From contig JADJOY010000027.1 of NCBI GenBank assembly GCA_016713535.1, positions 62,001 through 126,000 of the forward strand: DNA of 64,000 nt, given 5' to 3'. The notes beneath the pieces are model-generated. The model was given only the letters and a program-made list of their open reading frames with translations, was not told where the DNA came from and searched no databases. How positions within the stretch are numbered: position 1 is the stretch's first letter; each line of letters opens with the position of its first letter. Position numbers and translations under genes: made by a program. This DNA comes from Deltaproteobacteria bacterium (lineage in GTDB: Bacteria > JADJOY01). Below are positions 18,681 to 26,952 of this stretch, piece after piece.

Positions 18681-18750
18681 TGCCCGGGTTGGAGGGCGGC
18701 GGTCCCTCGCCGCCGTGCCCGGGTTGGAGGGCGGCGGTCCCTCGCCGCCG
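18681..18750. repeat. exact 35-bp tandem duplication
   Basis: A 35-base segment starting TGCCCGGGTTGGAGGGCGGC is repeated exactly at 18681-18715 and 18716-18750. Each copy contains GGCGGCG-GTCCCT-CGCCGCC, a hairpin of the window's palindrome style. It is followed by GGCCGCGA-AGGA-TCGCGGCC then CTCC near 18769-18784. The rest of the 250-base gap before XdhC shows no gene. Confidence 0.85.
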
Positions 18751-18891
18751 CAGTCCCTCGGCCGCGAAGGATCGCGGCCCTCCAGCCGGGCGATCGCGGT
18801 TCGTGGAGGGCACGGGGCCGTCGGCCCCTGGTCCCTCGCCGCCCTGCCCGGCCTCTGGCCGGCGGCGTCTCCGTGACGCAGGCTAGCGAGC

Positions 18892-19995
18892 ATGAAGCAG
18901 GTCATCGCCGACGTGATCCGCTGGCTCGACGAGGGCCAGCGCGTGGCGCTGGCCACGCTGGTCGCGGTCGAGGGCTCGGGGCCGCGCCAGCCGGGAGCGT
19001 GCCTGGCCGTCAACGAGCGCCGCGAGATCAGCGGCTCGCTCTCGGGTGGATGCGTCGAGTCGGCGGTGGCGGGCGAGGCGCACGCGGTGGCGCGCGGCAC
19101 CGGCGAGCGCAAGATCCTGCAGTTCTCGTCGGACGAGGACGAGACCTTCGCGGTGGCGCTCACCTGCGGCGCCAAGATCAGCGTCCTCGTCGAGGAGCTC
19201 GCGACCGGCGACGCCTGGGTTCGCACCCTCGCCGCCGCGCTGGCGGCCGATCGCCCCGTCGCGCTGGCGAGCGTGGTCAGCGGCAAGCACGCGGGCGCCA
19301 AGCTGCTGGTCACCGGCGACGCCCACCAGCCACCGCTCGGCGGCACCCTCGGCAACGCCGACCTCGACCGCGTCGTCGCCCGCGACGCCCACGGCCTCCT
19401 CGACCAGGGCGGCACCGCGCTACGCCACTACGGCGCCTGCGGCCAGCCCGGCCTGGACGCCGTCACGGTGTTCCTCCACGCGCTCGCCGCGCCACCCGAG
19501 CTGGTGATCTTCGGCGCGCAGGACTTCACGCGGGCGCTCACGCGCGTGGCGAAGATCCTCGGCTACCGCGTGAGCGTGGTCGACCCGCGCGCCGCGTTCG
19601 CCACCGCCGAGCGCTTCCCCGAGGCGGACACGGTGACGGTCGCGTGGCCCGCCGAGTTCCTCGCCGGCAAGCCGCTCGACGAGCGCAGCGCGGTGGCGGT
19701 GCTCTCCCACGATCCACGCATCGACATGCCGGCGCTGGTGGGCAGCTTGCGCTCGCGCGCGAGCTACGTCGGCGCGATGGGCAGCCGCAAGACCCACGCG
19801 AAGCGCATCGAGCGGCTGCGCGAGGCGGGGCTTCGCGACGACGAGATCGCGCGCATCGCGTCGCCGATCGGCCTCGACATCGGCGCGCGCACCCCCGAGG
19901 AGACGGCGATCTCGATCCTCGCCGAGATCGTGGCACTGCGCACCGGGCGGGCCGGCGCGCGGCTCGTCGAGGGCGCCGGACCGATCCACGACTGA
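18892..19995 (+). CDS. XdhC/CoxI family molybdenum-hydroxylase maturation protein
   Basis: A 367-residue protein. The N-terminal XdhC_CoxI domain has 'VALATLVAVEGSGPRQPGACLAV' and 'SGSLSGGCVESAV'. The C-terminal Rossmann domain has 'ELVIFGAQDFTRALTRVAKILGYRVSVVDPR', 'VAVLSHDPRIDMPAL', 'ASYVGAMGSRKTHAKRIERL' and 'IGLDIGARTPEETAISILAEIVA'. XdhC proteins bind and sulfurate or insert the molybdenum cofactor of xanthine dehydrogenase-type enzymes. The next gene encodes the usual partner, a MocA-like nucleotidyltransferase, but no molybdenum hydroxylase structural genes are in the window, so the client is elsewhere. Confidence 0.92.
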   Translation: MKQVIADVIRWLDEGQRVALATLVAVEGSGPRQPGACLAVNERREISGSLSGGCVESAVAGEAHAVARGTGERKILQFSSDEDETFAVALTCGAKISVLVEELATGDAWVRTLAAALAADRPVALASVVSGKHAGAKLLVTGDAHQPPLGGTLGNADLDRVVARDAHGLLDQGGTALRHYGACGQPGLDAVTVFLHALAAPPELVIFGAQDFTRALTRVAKILGYRVSVVDPRAAFATAERFPEADTVTVAWPAEFLAGKPLDERSAVAVLSHDPRIDMPALVGSLRSRASYVGAMGSRKTHAKRIERLREAGLRDDEIARIASPIGLDIGARTPEETAISILAEIVALRTGRAGARLVEGAGPIHD

Positions 19996-20011
19996 CCGCC
20001 AGCCGAGAGCC

Positions 20012-20623
20012 ATGCCCACCTCGCGCGTCGCCATCGCGATCCTCGCCGCCGGACACGGCGCGCGCTTCGGCGGCGGCAAGCTGCTCGCCCCGCTCGCGGG
20101 CAAGCCGCTCATCCGCCATGCGGTCGACGCGGCGCTCGCGTCCGGCGTGGGGCCGGTGAGCGTGGTCGTGAGCGAAGGTGACGCGGACCTCGCGTCGGCG
20201 CTGCCGAGCGAGGTCGAGGTGATCTCGAACCCCCACGCCAGCGAGGGCATCGCGAGCAGCCTGCGCGCCGCGCTCGCCAGCCTCGAGCCGCGCGGCGAGC
20301 TCGGCGCGGTGTGCATCGGGCTCGGTGACCAGCCGCTCGTCGGCGCCGAGGCGTACCGCCGCCTCGCGGCCGCGCACGTCGGCGGCGCGGACCTCGCCGT
20401 GGCCACCTACCAGGATCAGCCGCGGAACCCGGTGCTGCTCGGGCGCGCGCACTGGCGGGAGGCGCTGACGCTCACCGGCGACTCCGGCGCGCGCCGGCTG
20501 TTCGGCCAGCACGCCGTGGCGCGGGTCGCGTGTGACGACACCGGCGATCCGTCCGACGTCGACACCCGCGACGACCTGTGGGAGATCGAACGACGCAGCA
20601 TCCTGGCGAGGCCCTCCGCATGA
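20012..20623 (+). CDS. MocA-like molybdenum cofactor nucleotidyltransferase
   Basis: A 203-residue NTP-transferase of the MobA/MocA fold. It has the N-terminal nucleotide-binding loop 'AILAAGHGARFGGGKLLAPLAGKPLIRH', the metal-binding 'IGLGDQPLV', 'RNPVLLGRAHW', 'LTGDSGARRLF' and 'DVDTRDDL'. Family members attach CMP to molybdopterin for hydroxylases. It lies 16 bases after XdhC, so the pair probably serves the same cofactor pathway. Its stop overlaps the start of a 32-residue membrane peptide gene. Confidence 0.88.
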   Translation: MPTSRVAIAILAAGHGARFGGGKLLAPLAGKPLIRHAVDAALASGVGPVSVVVSEGDADLASALPSEVEVISNPHASEGIASSLRAALASLEPRGELGAVCIGLGDQPLVGAEAYRRLAAAHVGGADLAVATYQDQPRNPVLLGRAHWREALTLTGDSGARRLFGQHAVARVACDDTGDPSDVDTRDDLWEIERRSILARPSA

Positions 20624-20718
20624 ACGAACCGGTCGAGAGCGGAACGTATTTCGAGCAGCACAAGGTCGAGATCGCGGTCGCGGTGATGGCGATCGTGGTG
20701 CTGTGGGTGCTGTGGTGA
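20620..20718 (+). CDS. 32-residue single-span membrane peptide
   Basis: ATG at 20620 overlaps the MocA-like stop as ATGA. The peptide is MNEPVESGTYFEQHKVEIAV followed by a hydrophobic run ending VLWVLW. The N-terminus is acidic and the last ~14 residues are a membrane segment ending exactly at the stop. It resembles no family I know. The coupling and amphipathic-then-hydrophobic layout argue for a real small protein, possibly a membrane tether in molybdenum cofactor delivery. Confidence 0.5.
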   Translation: MNEPVESGTYFEQHKVEIAVAVMAIVVLWVLW

Positions 20719-20749
20719 GGCGGCGGGAAGCCGCCGAGAGGAGCGGCCC

Positions 20750-21514
20750 ATGAAGGCGATCGAGGGGATGTCGGTGATCGTGACCGGCGGTAGCTCGGGG
20801 ATCGGCGCCGGGACCGCGCTCTACTTCGCGAACCGCGGCGCGCGCGTGACGATCTGCGGGCGCGACCTCGCCAAGCTCGAGTCGGTGGCGGCGGAGGTTG
20901 GCTCGTACTGCCAGGCGGTGCAGGCGGACGTGACCATCGACGCCGATCGCCGCCGGCTGGTCGACGCGGCGCTCGACTTCGGTGGCGCGCGTCTCGACGT
21001 GCTGGTCTCGAACGCCGGCGACATGTACCGCGGCGCCATCGAGGAGCTCGACGAGAAGCGGCTCCTCGACGTCTTCCACTCGAACGTCGTGTCCGGGATG
21101 ATGCTCACCGGCCTCAGCGTGCCGCACCTCGAGAAGACCCACGGCGCGATCGTGTTCATCGGCTCGATGCACACCCAGCGCGCGTTTCCGGGCTCGGCGC
21201 CGTACGCCGCCACCAAGGGCGCGATCGAGGCGCTCACGCGCGTGCTCGCCGCCGAGCTCGGGCGCAAGAAGATCCGCGTCAATTGCGTGCGGCCCGGCGC
21301 GGTCTTCACCGACGGCAAGCCGCGCACCGGACACGCGACCGACACCGCGGCGATGGAGCGGCTCCACAGCCTGGCGCCCGAGCACGCGCTCGGGCGGATC
21401 GGCACGCCGGAGGAGATCGCGGAGGCGATCGCGCACCTCGCGTGCGCCGAGTGGACCACCGGCAGCATCGTGTCGGTCGACGGCGGGCTGGGGCTCGGCG
21501 TCACCCACGCATGA
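20750..21514 (+). CDS. SDR family oxidoreductase
   Basis: A classical short-chain dehydrogenase/reductase of 254 residues: cofactor motif 'VTGGSSGIG', 'CGRDLAKLESVAAE' (the basic residue after the second strand hints at NADP), 'VSNAGD', and the catalytic 'SMHTQRAFPGSAPYAATKGA' (Ser, Tyr, Lys). The C-terminal 'WTTGSIVSVDGGLGLG' is standard. The substrate is unknown. The stop overlaps the start of the ThuA gene (ATGA), so the two are co-translated. Confidence 0.9.
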   Translation: MKAIEGMSVIVTGGSSGIGAGTALYFANRGARVTICGRDLAKLESVAAEVGSYCQAVQADVTIDADRRRLVDAALDFGGARLDVLVSNAGDMYRGAIEELDEKRLLDVFHSNVVSGMMLTGLSVPHLEKTHGAIVFIGSMHTQRAFPGSAPYAATKGAIEALTRVLAAELGRKKIRVNCVRPGAVFTDGKPRTGHATDTAAMERLHSLAPEHALGRIGTPEEIAEAIAHLACAEWTTGSIVSVDGGLGLGVTHA

Positions 21515-22212
21515 GCGGGGCCGACCGGCGGCCGCACGCGGAGAACCTGCTGCTCACGGGTGGGCACTCGCACCCGTTCCACGAGACCACACCCGCACTC
21601 GCCGCGATCCTCCGCGAGTCCGGCGTGTCCTCCACCGCCACCGACGACCTCGAAGGCGGGATCGCGGAGCTCGCCACGGGCCGCTTCGCGATGGTCACCG
21701 TGAACGCGCTGCGGTTCGGCATGCGCGCGGAGCGCTACGCCGAGCAGCGGGCGCGCTGGGCGTACTCGCTGCCGGCACGCTCGCGAGCCGCGCTGCGCGA
21801 CTTCGTGGCGGGCGGCGGCGCGCTGCTCGCCATCCACACAGCCGCGGTGTCGTTCGACGACTGGCCGGAGTGGCGCGCGATGGTGGGTGGCGCCTGGGAC
21901 TGGAGCCGCTCGGCGCACCCGCCGCTCGGCGCGATGCGCGTTTCCGTGCCGCCGAGCGACCACCCGATCGTCGCCGGGCTCGAGAATTTCGAGGTGATCG
22001 ACGAGGCCTACGGCTTCCTGGACCTCATGCCCGACGTGGTGCCGCTCGCAGTGTCGTCGCACGGCGGCGCCGATCACCCGATGTTGTGGGCGCGGCGCTT
22101 CGGCCGCGGTCGCGTCGTCTACGACGCCCTCGGCCACGACGCCCGCTCCTACGCCCACCCCACCCACGCCGAGATCCTCCGCCGCGCCGCCCGCTGGCTC
22201 ACATCGCCTTAG
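21511..22212 (+). CDS. ThuA domain (glutamine amidotransferase-like) protein
   Basis: A 233-residue ThuA-like protein of the class I glutamine amidotransferase fold. Evidence is 'NLLLTGGHSHPFHETTPALAAIL', 'FVAGGGALLAIHTAAVSFDDWPEWRAMVGGAW', 'PPSDHPIVAGLENFEVIDEAYGF' and 'PMLWARRFGRGRVVYDALGHDARSYAHP'. The family is linked to sugar (trehalose) utilisation but most members have no proven activity. It overlaps the preceding SDR stop, suggesting a two-step oxidative modification of a small polyol or sugar; that is inference. Confidence 0.85.
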   Translation: MSGADRRPHAENLLLTGGHSHPFHETTPALAAILRESGVSSTATDDLEGGIAELATGRFAMVTVNALRFGMRAERYAEQRARWAYSLPARSRAALRDFVAGGGALLAIHTAAVSFDDWPEWRAMVGGAWDWSRSAHPPLGAMRVSVPPSDHPIVAGLENFEVIDEAYGFLDLMPDVVPLAVSSHGGADHPMLWARRFGRGRVVYDALGHDARSYAHPTHAEILRRAARWLTSP

Positions 22213-22735
22213 CCCCTCGCCCGCACGGAGGGGCACGCGCCGCGTGCCCGCCGATACGCGCCGGCGCCTACACCGCCCATCCCGTCGTTCCCCGCACCCC
22301 CTCGGAGGGACCGCCTCCCGGCGGTCCGCCGCCGGTCGTGGAACCGGCCCGACGGAGTCGGGCCCTCCGAGGCGGGGGGCTCGCGATCGACGCACGGAGG
22401 GGCACGCGTCGCGTGCCCGCCGATACGCGCCGGCGTCTACACCGCCCATCCCGTCGTTCCCGGCACCCCCTCGGAGGGACCGCCTCCCGGCGGTCCGCCG
22501 CGCCGGTCGTGGCACCGGCCCGACGGAGTCGGGCCCTCCGAGCCGGGGCGGCTCGCGATGGACGCACGGAGGGGCACGCGTCGCGTGCCCGCCGATACGC
22601 GCCGACGCCGACACCGCCCATCCCGTCGTTCCCGGCACCCCCTCGGAGGGACCGCCTCCCGGCGGTCCGCCGCGCCGGTCGTGGCACCGGCCCGACGAAG
22701 TCGGGCCCTCCGAGGTGTGCTGCTCGCGATCGCCA
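22213..22735. repeat. three tandem ~170-bp palindromic repeat units
   Basis: Reverse-orientation palindromes GGGCACGCG-N-CGCGTGCCC lie at 22231-22249, 22400-22418 and 22572-22590 (169 and 172 bases apart). Each unit also carries GGACCGCC-TCCC-GGCGGTCC and GGCCCGAC-GGA-GTCGGGCC followed by CTCC. The units are over 90% alike by eye. They fill the 546-base gap between the ThuA gene and the converging hypothetical gene at 22759. Confidence 0.85.
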
Positions 22736-22758
22736 CGACCAGGATTTTTTCGCCCGTG

Positions 22759-23154
22759 TTACGAGCTCGGCTCGTCGTCGAGGGCCTTGCCGTTCTCGGC
22801 CACCACGAACCGATCTGGATCCGGCCGAGCGAGGTCGGGGATCATCCGCAGATGCCGAGGCAGGCGAGTCGCCGCGGTGAGCCGCAGGTACTCGTCGACG
22901 GCCGACGCCTCGATCCAGACGAGCCCGCCGCCCCCGCCACGGCGGTCGCGGCCATCCTTCTTCACGCCCGAGACCCAGAATTCCTCGCCACTCACCGGAT
23001 CGATGTGATTCCCGGTCACACCTCGTCCGCCGATCGCCCTGAGCATCCGCCCGGCGAAATAGATCGCGCGCCCCGACCGTGACGCGACCACCCGTGCGAT
23101 CCACGCAGGTCCATCCTCGTCGTACCCGGACTTGAGCTCGAGATAGCGGAGCAT
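22759..23154 (-). CDS. conserved hypothetical protein
   Basis: A 131-residue soluble protein with 'YLELKSGYDEDGPAWIARVVASRSGRAIYFAGRML' and 'NHIDPVSGEEFWVSGVKKDGRDRR', followed by a Gly-rich loop and 'VWIEASAVDEYL'. I recognise this as a widespread uncharacterised family, often a single-copy housekeeping-type gene. It has no signal peptide or catalytic motif. The C-terminal 'DLARPDPDRFVVAENGKALDDEPSS' is probably disordered. It is followed at its 3' end by palindromic repeats. Confidence 0.65.
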   Translation of the reverse strand: MLRYLELKSGYDEDGPAWIARVVASRSGRAIYFAGRMLRAIGGRGVTGNHIDPVSGEEFWVSGVKKDGRDRRGGGGGLVWIEASAVDEYLRLTAATRLPRHLRMIPDLARPDPDRFVVAENGKALDDEPSS

Positions 23155-23226
23155 CGTGCGGCCCTCAGCCCATCTTCAGCAGTGAGACCAGAAGCGCGGT
23201 CACGAGCGGGTCGGGCGTCGTGGCGA

Positions 23227-23661
23227 TCACACGAAGAAGCCGCGCAGGAACTCGGCCGTCTCGGGCGAGATCCCCACGATCTTGTTGGTCGCCTGGCGGT
23301 AGAGCTTGAAGTCGAGCTCGCCCTCGGGGCGGCCGTCGCCACGGCCGCGGAACGCCTGGAGCTGGGCGCGGCCGAGCGGACGGGCGGCGAGCCCGGTGCG
23401 GCGCACGACGATGCTCACGCGCGGCGTCTGCCGCTCGCTGGCGGGTATCCGCGGTGTGGGCTCGGCCGACGCCACCACGCCCGCCGCCACGAGGCCCGCT
23501 CCGCCTTCGTTCTCGCTCGCGAACACGTAGATCACGTCGCCGGCCGCGATCTTCTTGCCGCCGTACATCGTCTTCTGGGCGTCGAACGTGAGGGACTTCG
23601 CGCGCGGGTCGCGCACCTCGGCCTTGATCACGTAGGCCGTCCCTCGAAGCACGTTCGCCAC
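23227..23661 (-). CDS. conserved hypothetical protein, possibly PUA/EVE-like fold
   Basis: A 144-residue basic protein: 'MANVLRGTAYVIKAEVRD', 'KTMYGGKKIAAGDVIYVFASENEGGAGLVAAGVV', 'RVSIVVRRTGLAARPLGRAQLQAFRGRGDG' and 'FKLYRQATNKIVGISPETAEFLRGFF'. The pattern of a small beta-barrel with 'GD.IYVFASENEG' and a final aromatic-rich helix suggests a PUA-like (EVE/ASCH-type) nucleic-acid-binding fold, which is a guess from pattern only. It lies between a conserved hypothetical gene and a TMEM175-type channel gene on the same strand. Confidence 0.65.
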   Translation of the reverse strand: MANVLRGTAYVIKAEVRDPRAKSLTFDAQKTMYGGKKIAAGDVIYVFASENEGGAGLVAAGVVASAEPTPRIPASERQTPRVSIVVRRTGLAARPLGRAQLQAFRGRGDGRPEGELDFKLYRQATNKIVGISPETAEFLRGFFV

Positions 23662-23670
23662 CGCTTCCGA

Positions 23671-24255
23671 TCACCCACCCGGTGCGGCGAGCGAGCGCTC
23701 GATGCGACGGTCGGGGATCAGCCACACGAGCGCCACCGCGACGTAGAGCGCCTCTGCGACCCACGGCCACACGAAGGTGGACGCGATCCCGAGCACGTAC
23801 GCGACCGGCGAGAGTTTCCCCTTCCAGTCGCTGCCGACCGCGCTCTTGAGCGCCGACTGCGGGCCCTGCGAGGCGATGATCGTCTGCTGCAGGATGAAGT
23901 ACGCGATCGCCGCCGCCAGCAGCACGCCGCCGTAGAGCGCCGACGGCACCGCGGCGAAGTGGTTCTCGCCCATCCAGCCGGTGACGAACGGGAAGAGCGA
24001 GAGCCAGAAGAGCAGATGCAGGTTCGCCCACAGGATGCCGCCGGTCACGTGCTTGCACGCGTGCATCATGTGGTGGTGGTTGTTCCAGTAGATGCCGACG
24101 TACACGAAGCTCAGCACGTAGCTCAGGAACACCGGCACGAGCGGCGCGAGCGCACCCACGCTCTCGCCGTGCGGCACCTTCATCTCGAGCACCATGATCG
24201 TGATGATGATCGCGATCACGCCATCGCTGAACGCCTCGAGCCGCCCCTTACCCAC
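23671..24255 (-). CDS. TMEM175-type (DUF1211) potassium channel family protein
   Basis: A 194-residue integral membrane protein with the family signature at the end of helix 1 start, 'RLEAFSDGVIAIIITIMVLEMKVP' (RxxxFSDG). About six hydrophobic segments follow, with 'IYWNNHHHMMHACKHV' and 'WANLHLLFWLSLFPF' matching family positions. Bacterial TMEM175 forms a K+-selective channel. The GTG start overlaps the preceding gene's stop by eight bases, so they are co-translated. Confidence 0.88.
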   Translation of the reverse strand: MGKGRLEAFSDGVIAIIITIMVLEMKVPHGESVGALAPLVPVFLSYVLSFVYVGIYWNNHHHMMHACKHVTGGILWANLHLLFWLSLFPFVTGWMGENHFAAVPSALYGGVLLAAAIAYFILQQTIIASQGPQSALKSAVGSDWKGKLSPVAYVLGIASTFVWPWVAEALYVAVALVWLIPDRRIERSLAAPGG

Positions 24256-25267
24256 CCTCGCCCTCGTTCGCTTCGTAGCGCGGGGGCTCGTCCCCCGCCG
24301 ACGGTCGGGCGCCCCTCGCCCACGCGAGCACGCGCAGCGCGCGCAGGGTGTTCCAGCGGCTCGGACGCCCCTCGCCTTCGTCGAGCTCGATCGGCATTCG
24401 CCCGGGGTAGCGCACGTCGAGCGACCAGCGGCCGTCGGTGGCGCGCCGGGCCTCCACGAGGCCGGCCGCGTCGCTCACCCGCTCGTCCGGCTCGACGCCA
24501 GCGGAGCGCAGGTAGTCGAGCCCGCGCAGCAGGTCGTAGTGCCACCAGGTCGGAAACGCGAAGCGCGTCCAGTCGGCCCCCGCCGCCTTGCGATCCTCGA
24601 TCACCTCGCCCGTCGAGCGCCGGCGGAAGAGCCGTCGCGAGAGCAGATACTCCTCGCCTCGCTGCCGCGCCCCGGTGACTTCCGAAGCGGCGCCACCGCC
24701 CGCGCGTTCGTATTCGAGGAGCGCCTCGAGCACGCAGATCGTGGTGTGGAACGACGAGCGCGTGGCGCCGTTCTCGCGCTCGCAGTTCCAGCCGCCGTCG
24801 TCGAGCTGCTCGGCGAGCAACCGCTCGATCAGCCCGCCGACGTCTTCCCCGAAGTAAGCCCCCACGGCCGCGACCTGGCCGTTGATGCAGGGCTCGGTCT
24901 CGCCGGCGAAGAAGCCGTTCGCCTCGGCCTCCGGCGGGCCGCAGCCGCGCCACGTCACGTGCTCGCGCACCAGCCCGACCGCCGTACGGGCCGCCTCGCT
25001 CGCCGGATCGAGCCCGAGCTCGCGCAGCAGCATGAGCGCGTGCATCGTCGAGTCCCAGCCGCGGCTCCACGCGGCCCCGCCCCACCGACCGTCGGCCGCC
25101 TGCAGCGCGAGCAGCCGCGCGCCGAAGCCCTCGCTGGCCACCCGCGCCCGCTCGCGCGCGACCGCGGCGCTCGGCGCGCAGAGCACGTCGCGCATCACCT
25201 GCCAGCGGATCGACGGATCGGCGTCGAGGAGCCAGCTCGTGACGGGGTCGTCGGCCAGCGGCGTCAC
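24248..25267 (-). CDS. prenyltransferase/squalene-cyclase-fold repeat protein
   Basis: About 340 residues forming an alpha/alpha toroid of terpenoid-cyclase type, with repeats such as 'LLALQAADGRWGGAAWSRGWDSTMHALMLLRELGLD', 'LLAEQLDDGGWNCERENGATRSSFHTTICVLEALLEY' and 'TDGRWSLDVRYPG' (QxxDGxW repeats). The catalytic DXDD motif of squalene-hopene cyclase is not seen, so it is probably not a cyclase. Start: GTG at 25267 with GAGG upstream is preferred; a GTG at 25300 adds 11 residues. The last ~20 codons overlap a G5/C5 hairpin repeat (24274-24300), as if the repeat had replaced the original end. It overlaps the TMEM175 gene. Confidence 0.7.
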   Translation of the reverse strand: MTPLADDPVTSWLLDADPSIRWQVMRDVLCAPSAAVARERARVASEGFGARLLALQAADGRWGGAAWSRGWDSTMHALMLLRELGLDPASEAARTAVGLVREHVTWRGCGPPEAEANGFFAGETEPCINGQVAAVGAYFGEDVGGLIERLLAEQLDDGGWNCERENGATRSSFHTTICVLEALLEYERAGGGAASEVTGARQRGEEYLLSRRLFRRRSTGEVIEDRKAAGADWTRFAFPTWWHYDLLRGLDYLRSAGVEPDERVSDAAGLVEARRATDGRWSLDVRYPGRMPIELDEGEGRPSRWNTLRALRVLAWARGARPSAGDEPPRYEANEGEGG

Positions 25268-25312
25268 GGATCGAGCCTCATGGGCCGAGATGGATAACAC
25301 GCGCGGCGGGCT

Positions 25313-25735
25313 TCAACCGCCCGCGCTGCCCGGCGGGTGCTCGAGGAACCAGTCGCGGATCCCCGGCATCTCGACCTCGAAGCCGCCCGGGATCGAGAAG
25401 TTGAGGACGCCGGCCTTCACCGAGCCGCGGTTCTCGAAGTCGTAGGTGGTGCCACCGGGCACGAGCACGAACGCTCCCGGCTCGGCGTCGACCCACTCTT
25501 CACCCACGAGGACGCTCATCGTCCCGGCGATCACGTAGAAGATGTCGTCTTCCTCGTGGGAGTGGGCACCCGGCCCCTGCGTGTGCGGCTCGAGCCACCA
25601 CTCCGAGATCGAGTAGCGGTTCGCCGATTCGCCGCCGTCGGCCTTGAAGAGTGCGCGGATGCGGCCCATCGGGTAGTCGCGGCCGCCACCGGGTGGCAGC
25701 ACCACGGGCTTCCGCGCAGGAACGTCTTCGGCCAT
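25313..25735 (-). CDS. cupin domain protein
   Basis: A 140-residue single-domain cupin. Motif 1 is 'HTQGPGAHSHEEDDIFYVIAGTMSVLVGEEW' (metal ligands in GxHSHxxxxxxxV) and motif 2 is 'DAEPGAFVLVPGGTTYDFENRG'. It lies downstream of a dihydrofolate-reductase-like gene and upstream of the toroid protein on the same strand. The start ATG at 25735 follows GAGGGCGAC. The substrate is unknown; the fold suits dioxygenases, isomerases and binding proteins. Confidence 0.85.
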   Translation of the reverse strand: MAEDVPARKPVVLPPGGGRDYPMGRIRALFKADGGESANRYSISEWWLEPHTQGPGAHSHEEDDIFYVIAGTMSVLVGEEWVDAEPGAFVLVPGGTTYDFENRGSVKAGVLNFSIPGGFEVEMPGIRDWFLEHPPGSAGG

Positions 25736-25779
25736 GTCGCCCTCGTGTTCGCGGTCGTTCGATCGCGCCGCGCGCCGGC

Positions 25780-26427
25780 TCAGCTCTTTCGGCGGAGCAG
25801 CATGTGGGTCGCGCGCTCGCCGGGAATGACCTCGCTCACGCGGTAGCCGAGCGCGTCGAGGTCGAGCCCCGCGAAGAGCGGCTCGCCCGCGCCCATCAGC
25901 ACCGGTCGCACCGCGAGGTGGAGCTCGTCGATCAAACCGGCGCGCAGGTACTGGCGAACCGTCCCGGGCCCGCCGCCGATGCGGATCGCACCACCGCCGG
26001 CCGCTTCCTTGGCGCGTTCGAGCGCCGCCTCGATGCCGTCGGTCACGAAGTGGAACGTGGTGCCGCCCTTCATCGGCAGGTCGGCGCGCGGATGGTGCGT
26101 GAGCACGAACACCGGCACGTGGTAGGGCGGCTCCTCGCCCCACCAACCTTTCCACGACTCGTCCGGCCACGGCCCGCGCACCGGCCCGAACATGTTGCGG
26201 CCGAGGATCCAGGCACGCAGGCCGTCGAAGCCCTTGGTGGCCATGGCGTCGTCGGTGCCGGTCTCACCGCCGGCAACGCCCTGCATCGCGCAGAACATCC
26301 GCGTCGGAAACACCCACTCCATCAGCTCGGGGCCACGCACGCCGAGCGGGTTTTCGAGGCTCTGATTCGGCCCGGCGGAGAAGCCGTCGAGCGAAACCGA
26401 AAATGCACGCACGCAGACCTTGGACAT
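25780..26427 (-). CDS. dihydrofolate reductase / RibD C-terminal family protein
   Basis: A 215-residue RibD_C/DHFR-fold reductase with 'AFSVSLDGFSAGP', 'AWILGRNMFGPVRGPW', 'PVFVLTHHPRADL', 'GGGAIRIGGGPGTVRQYLRAGLIDELHLAVRPVLMGAGEPLF' and a final 'THMLLRRKS'. Family members use NADPH; most stand-alone ones have unknown substrates. It lies 16 bases downstream of the YCII-like gene on the same strand. Confidence 0.88.
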   Translation of the reverse strand: MSKVCVRAFSVSLDGFSAGPNQSLENPLGVRGPELMEWVFPTRMFCAMQGVAGGETGTDDAMATKGFDGLRAWILGRNMFGPVRGPWPDESWKGWWGEEPPYHVPVFVLTHHPRADLPMKGGTTFHFVTDGIEAALERAKEAAGGGAIRIGGGPGTVRQYLRAGLIDELHLAVRPVLMGAGEPLFAGLDLDALGYRVSEVIPGERATHMLLRRKS

Positions 26428-26443
26428 GGCGGTCCTCCGTCGC

Positions 26444-26800
26444 TCAGCGGGGCACGCCCGGCACGGGCATGATCTCCATGACCTCCACCGCGTCGCCGGG
26501 GAAGATCGAGAAGTGAGGGTGGTTCTCGAAGAGCTTGGCGGCGGCCTCGTGCGACTCGGCCTTCACGATCGTGAAGCCGCTCATCGCGTTGCGGATGTCG
26601 GCGATGCCGGAGGGCCCGACGCTCTTGGTCTTGCCGAGGGGGCCGCCCATCTCGGTCACGACGTCCTTGTGGCTCTCGACCCACGCGTGCCACGCGGCGA
26701 TGCCGGACTTCTGGCGCTCGAGCTTCTGCTCGTCGGTGAGGCCGTCCCACTTCGACATCGAGGCCGGTGTGCCGACGTAAACGGCGAGAAAGGTCTTCAC
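26444..26800 (-). CDS. YCII-related small protein
   Basis: A 118-residue protein starting at GTG (26800) with a strong GGAGG site. 'KTFLAVYVGTPASMSKWDGLTDEQKLERQKSGIAAWHAWVESHKDVVTEMGGPLGKTKSV' and 'SGFTIVKAESHEAAAKLFENHPHFSIFPGDAVEVMEIMP' fit the ferredoxin-like YCII/DGPF family. It is the first gene of a minus-strand run (YCII-like, DHFR-like, cupin). Function is unknown. YCII-related proteins often accompany sigma factors or small oxidoreductases. Confidence 0.75.
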   Translation of the reverse strand: MKTFLAVYVGTPASMSKWDGLTDEQKLERQKSGIAAWHAWVESHKDVVTEMGGPLGKTKSVGPSGIADIRNAMSGFTIVKAESHEAAAKLFENHPHFSIFPGDAVEVMEIMPVPGVPR

Positions 26801-26952
26801 GGTCGATCCTCCGATCGGGGGTGATGGGTGGGCGGCCGAGAGCCGCGCGATCCCGTCAGTATGCAACGTGGCTGTCCTCTGCCGCCCGGTCGCCGGACCC
26901 CATTCCACGCAGGCGGATCGGAGCTCCCCCTGTGCTACCGTGACCCGGCGAA

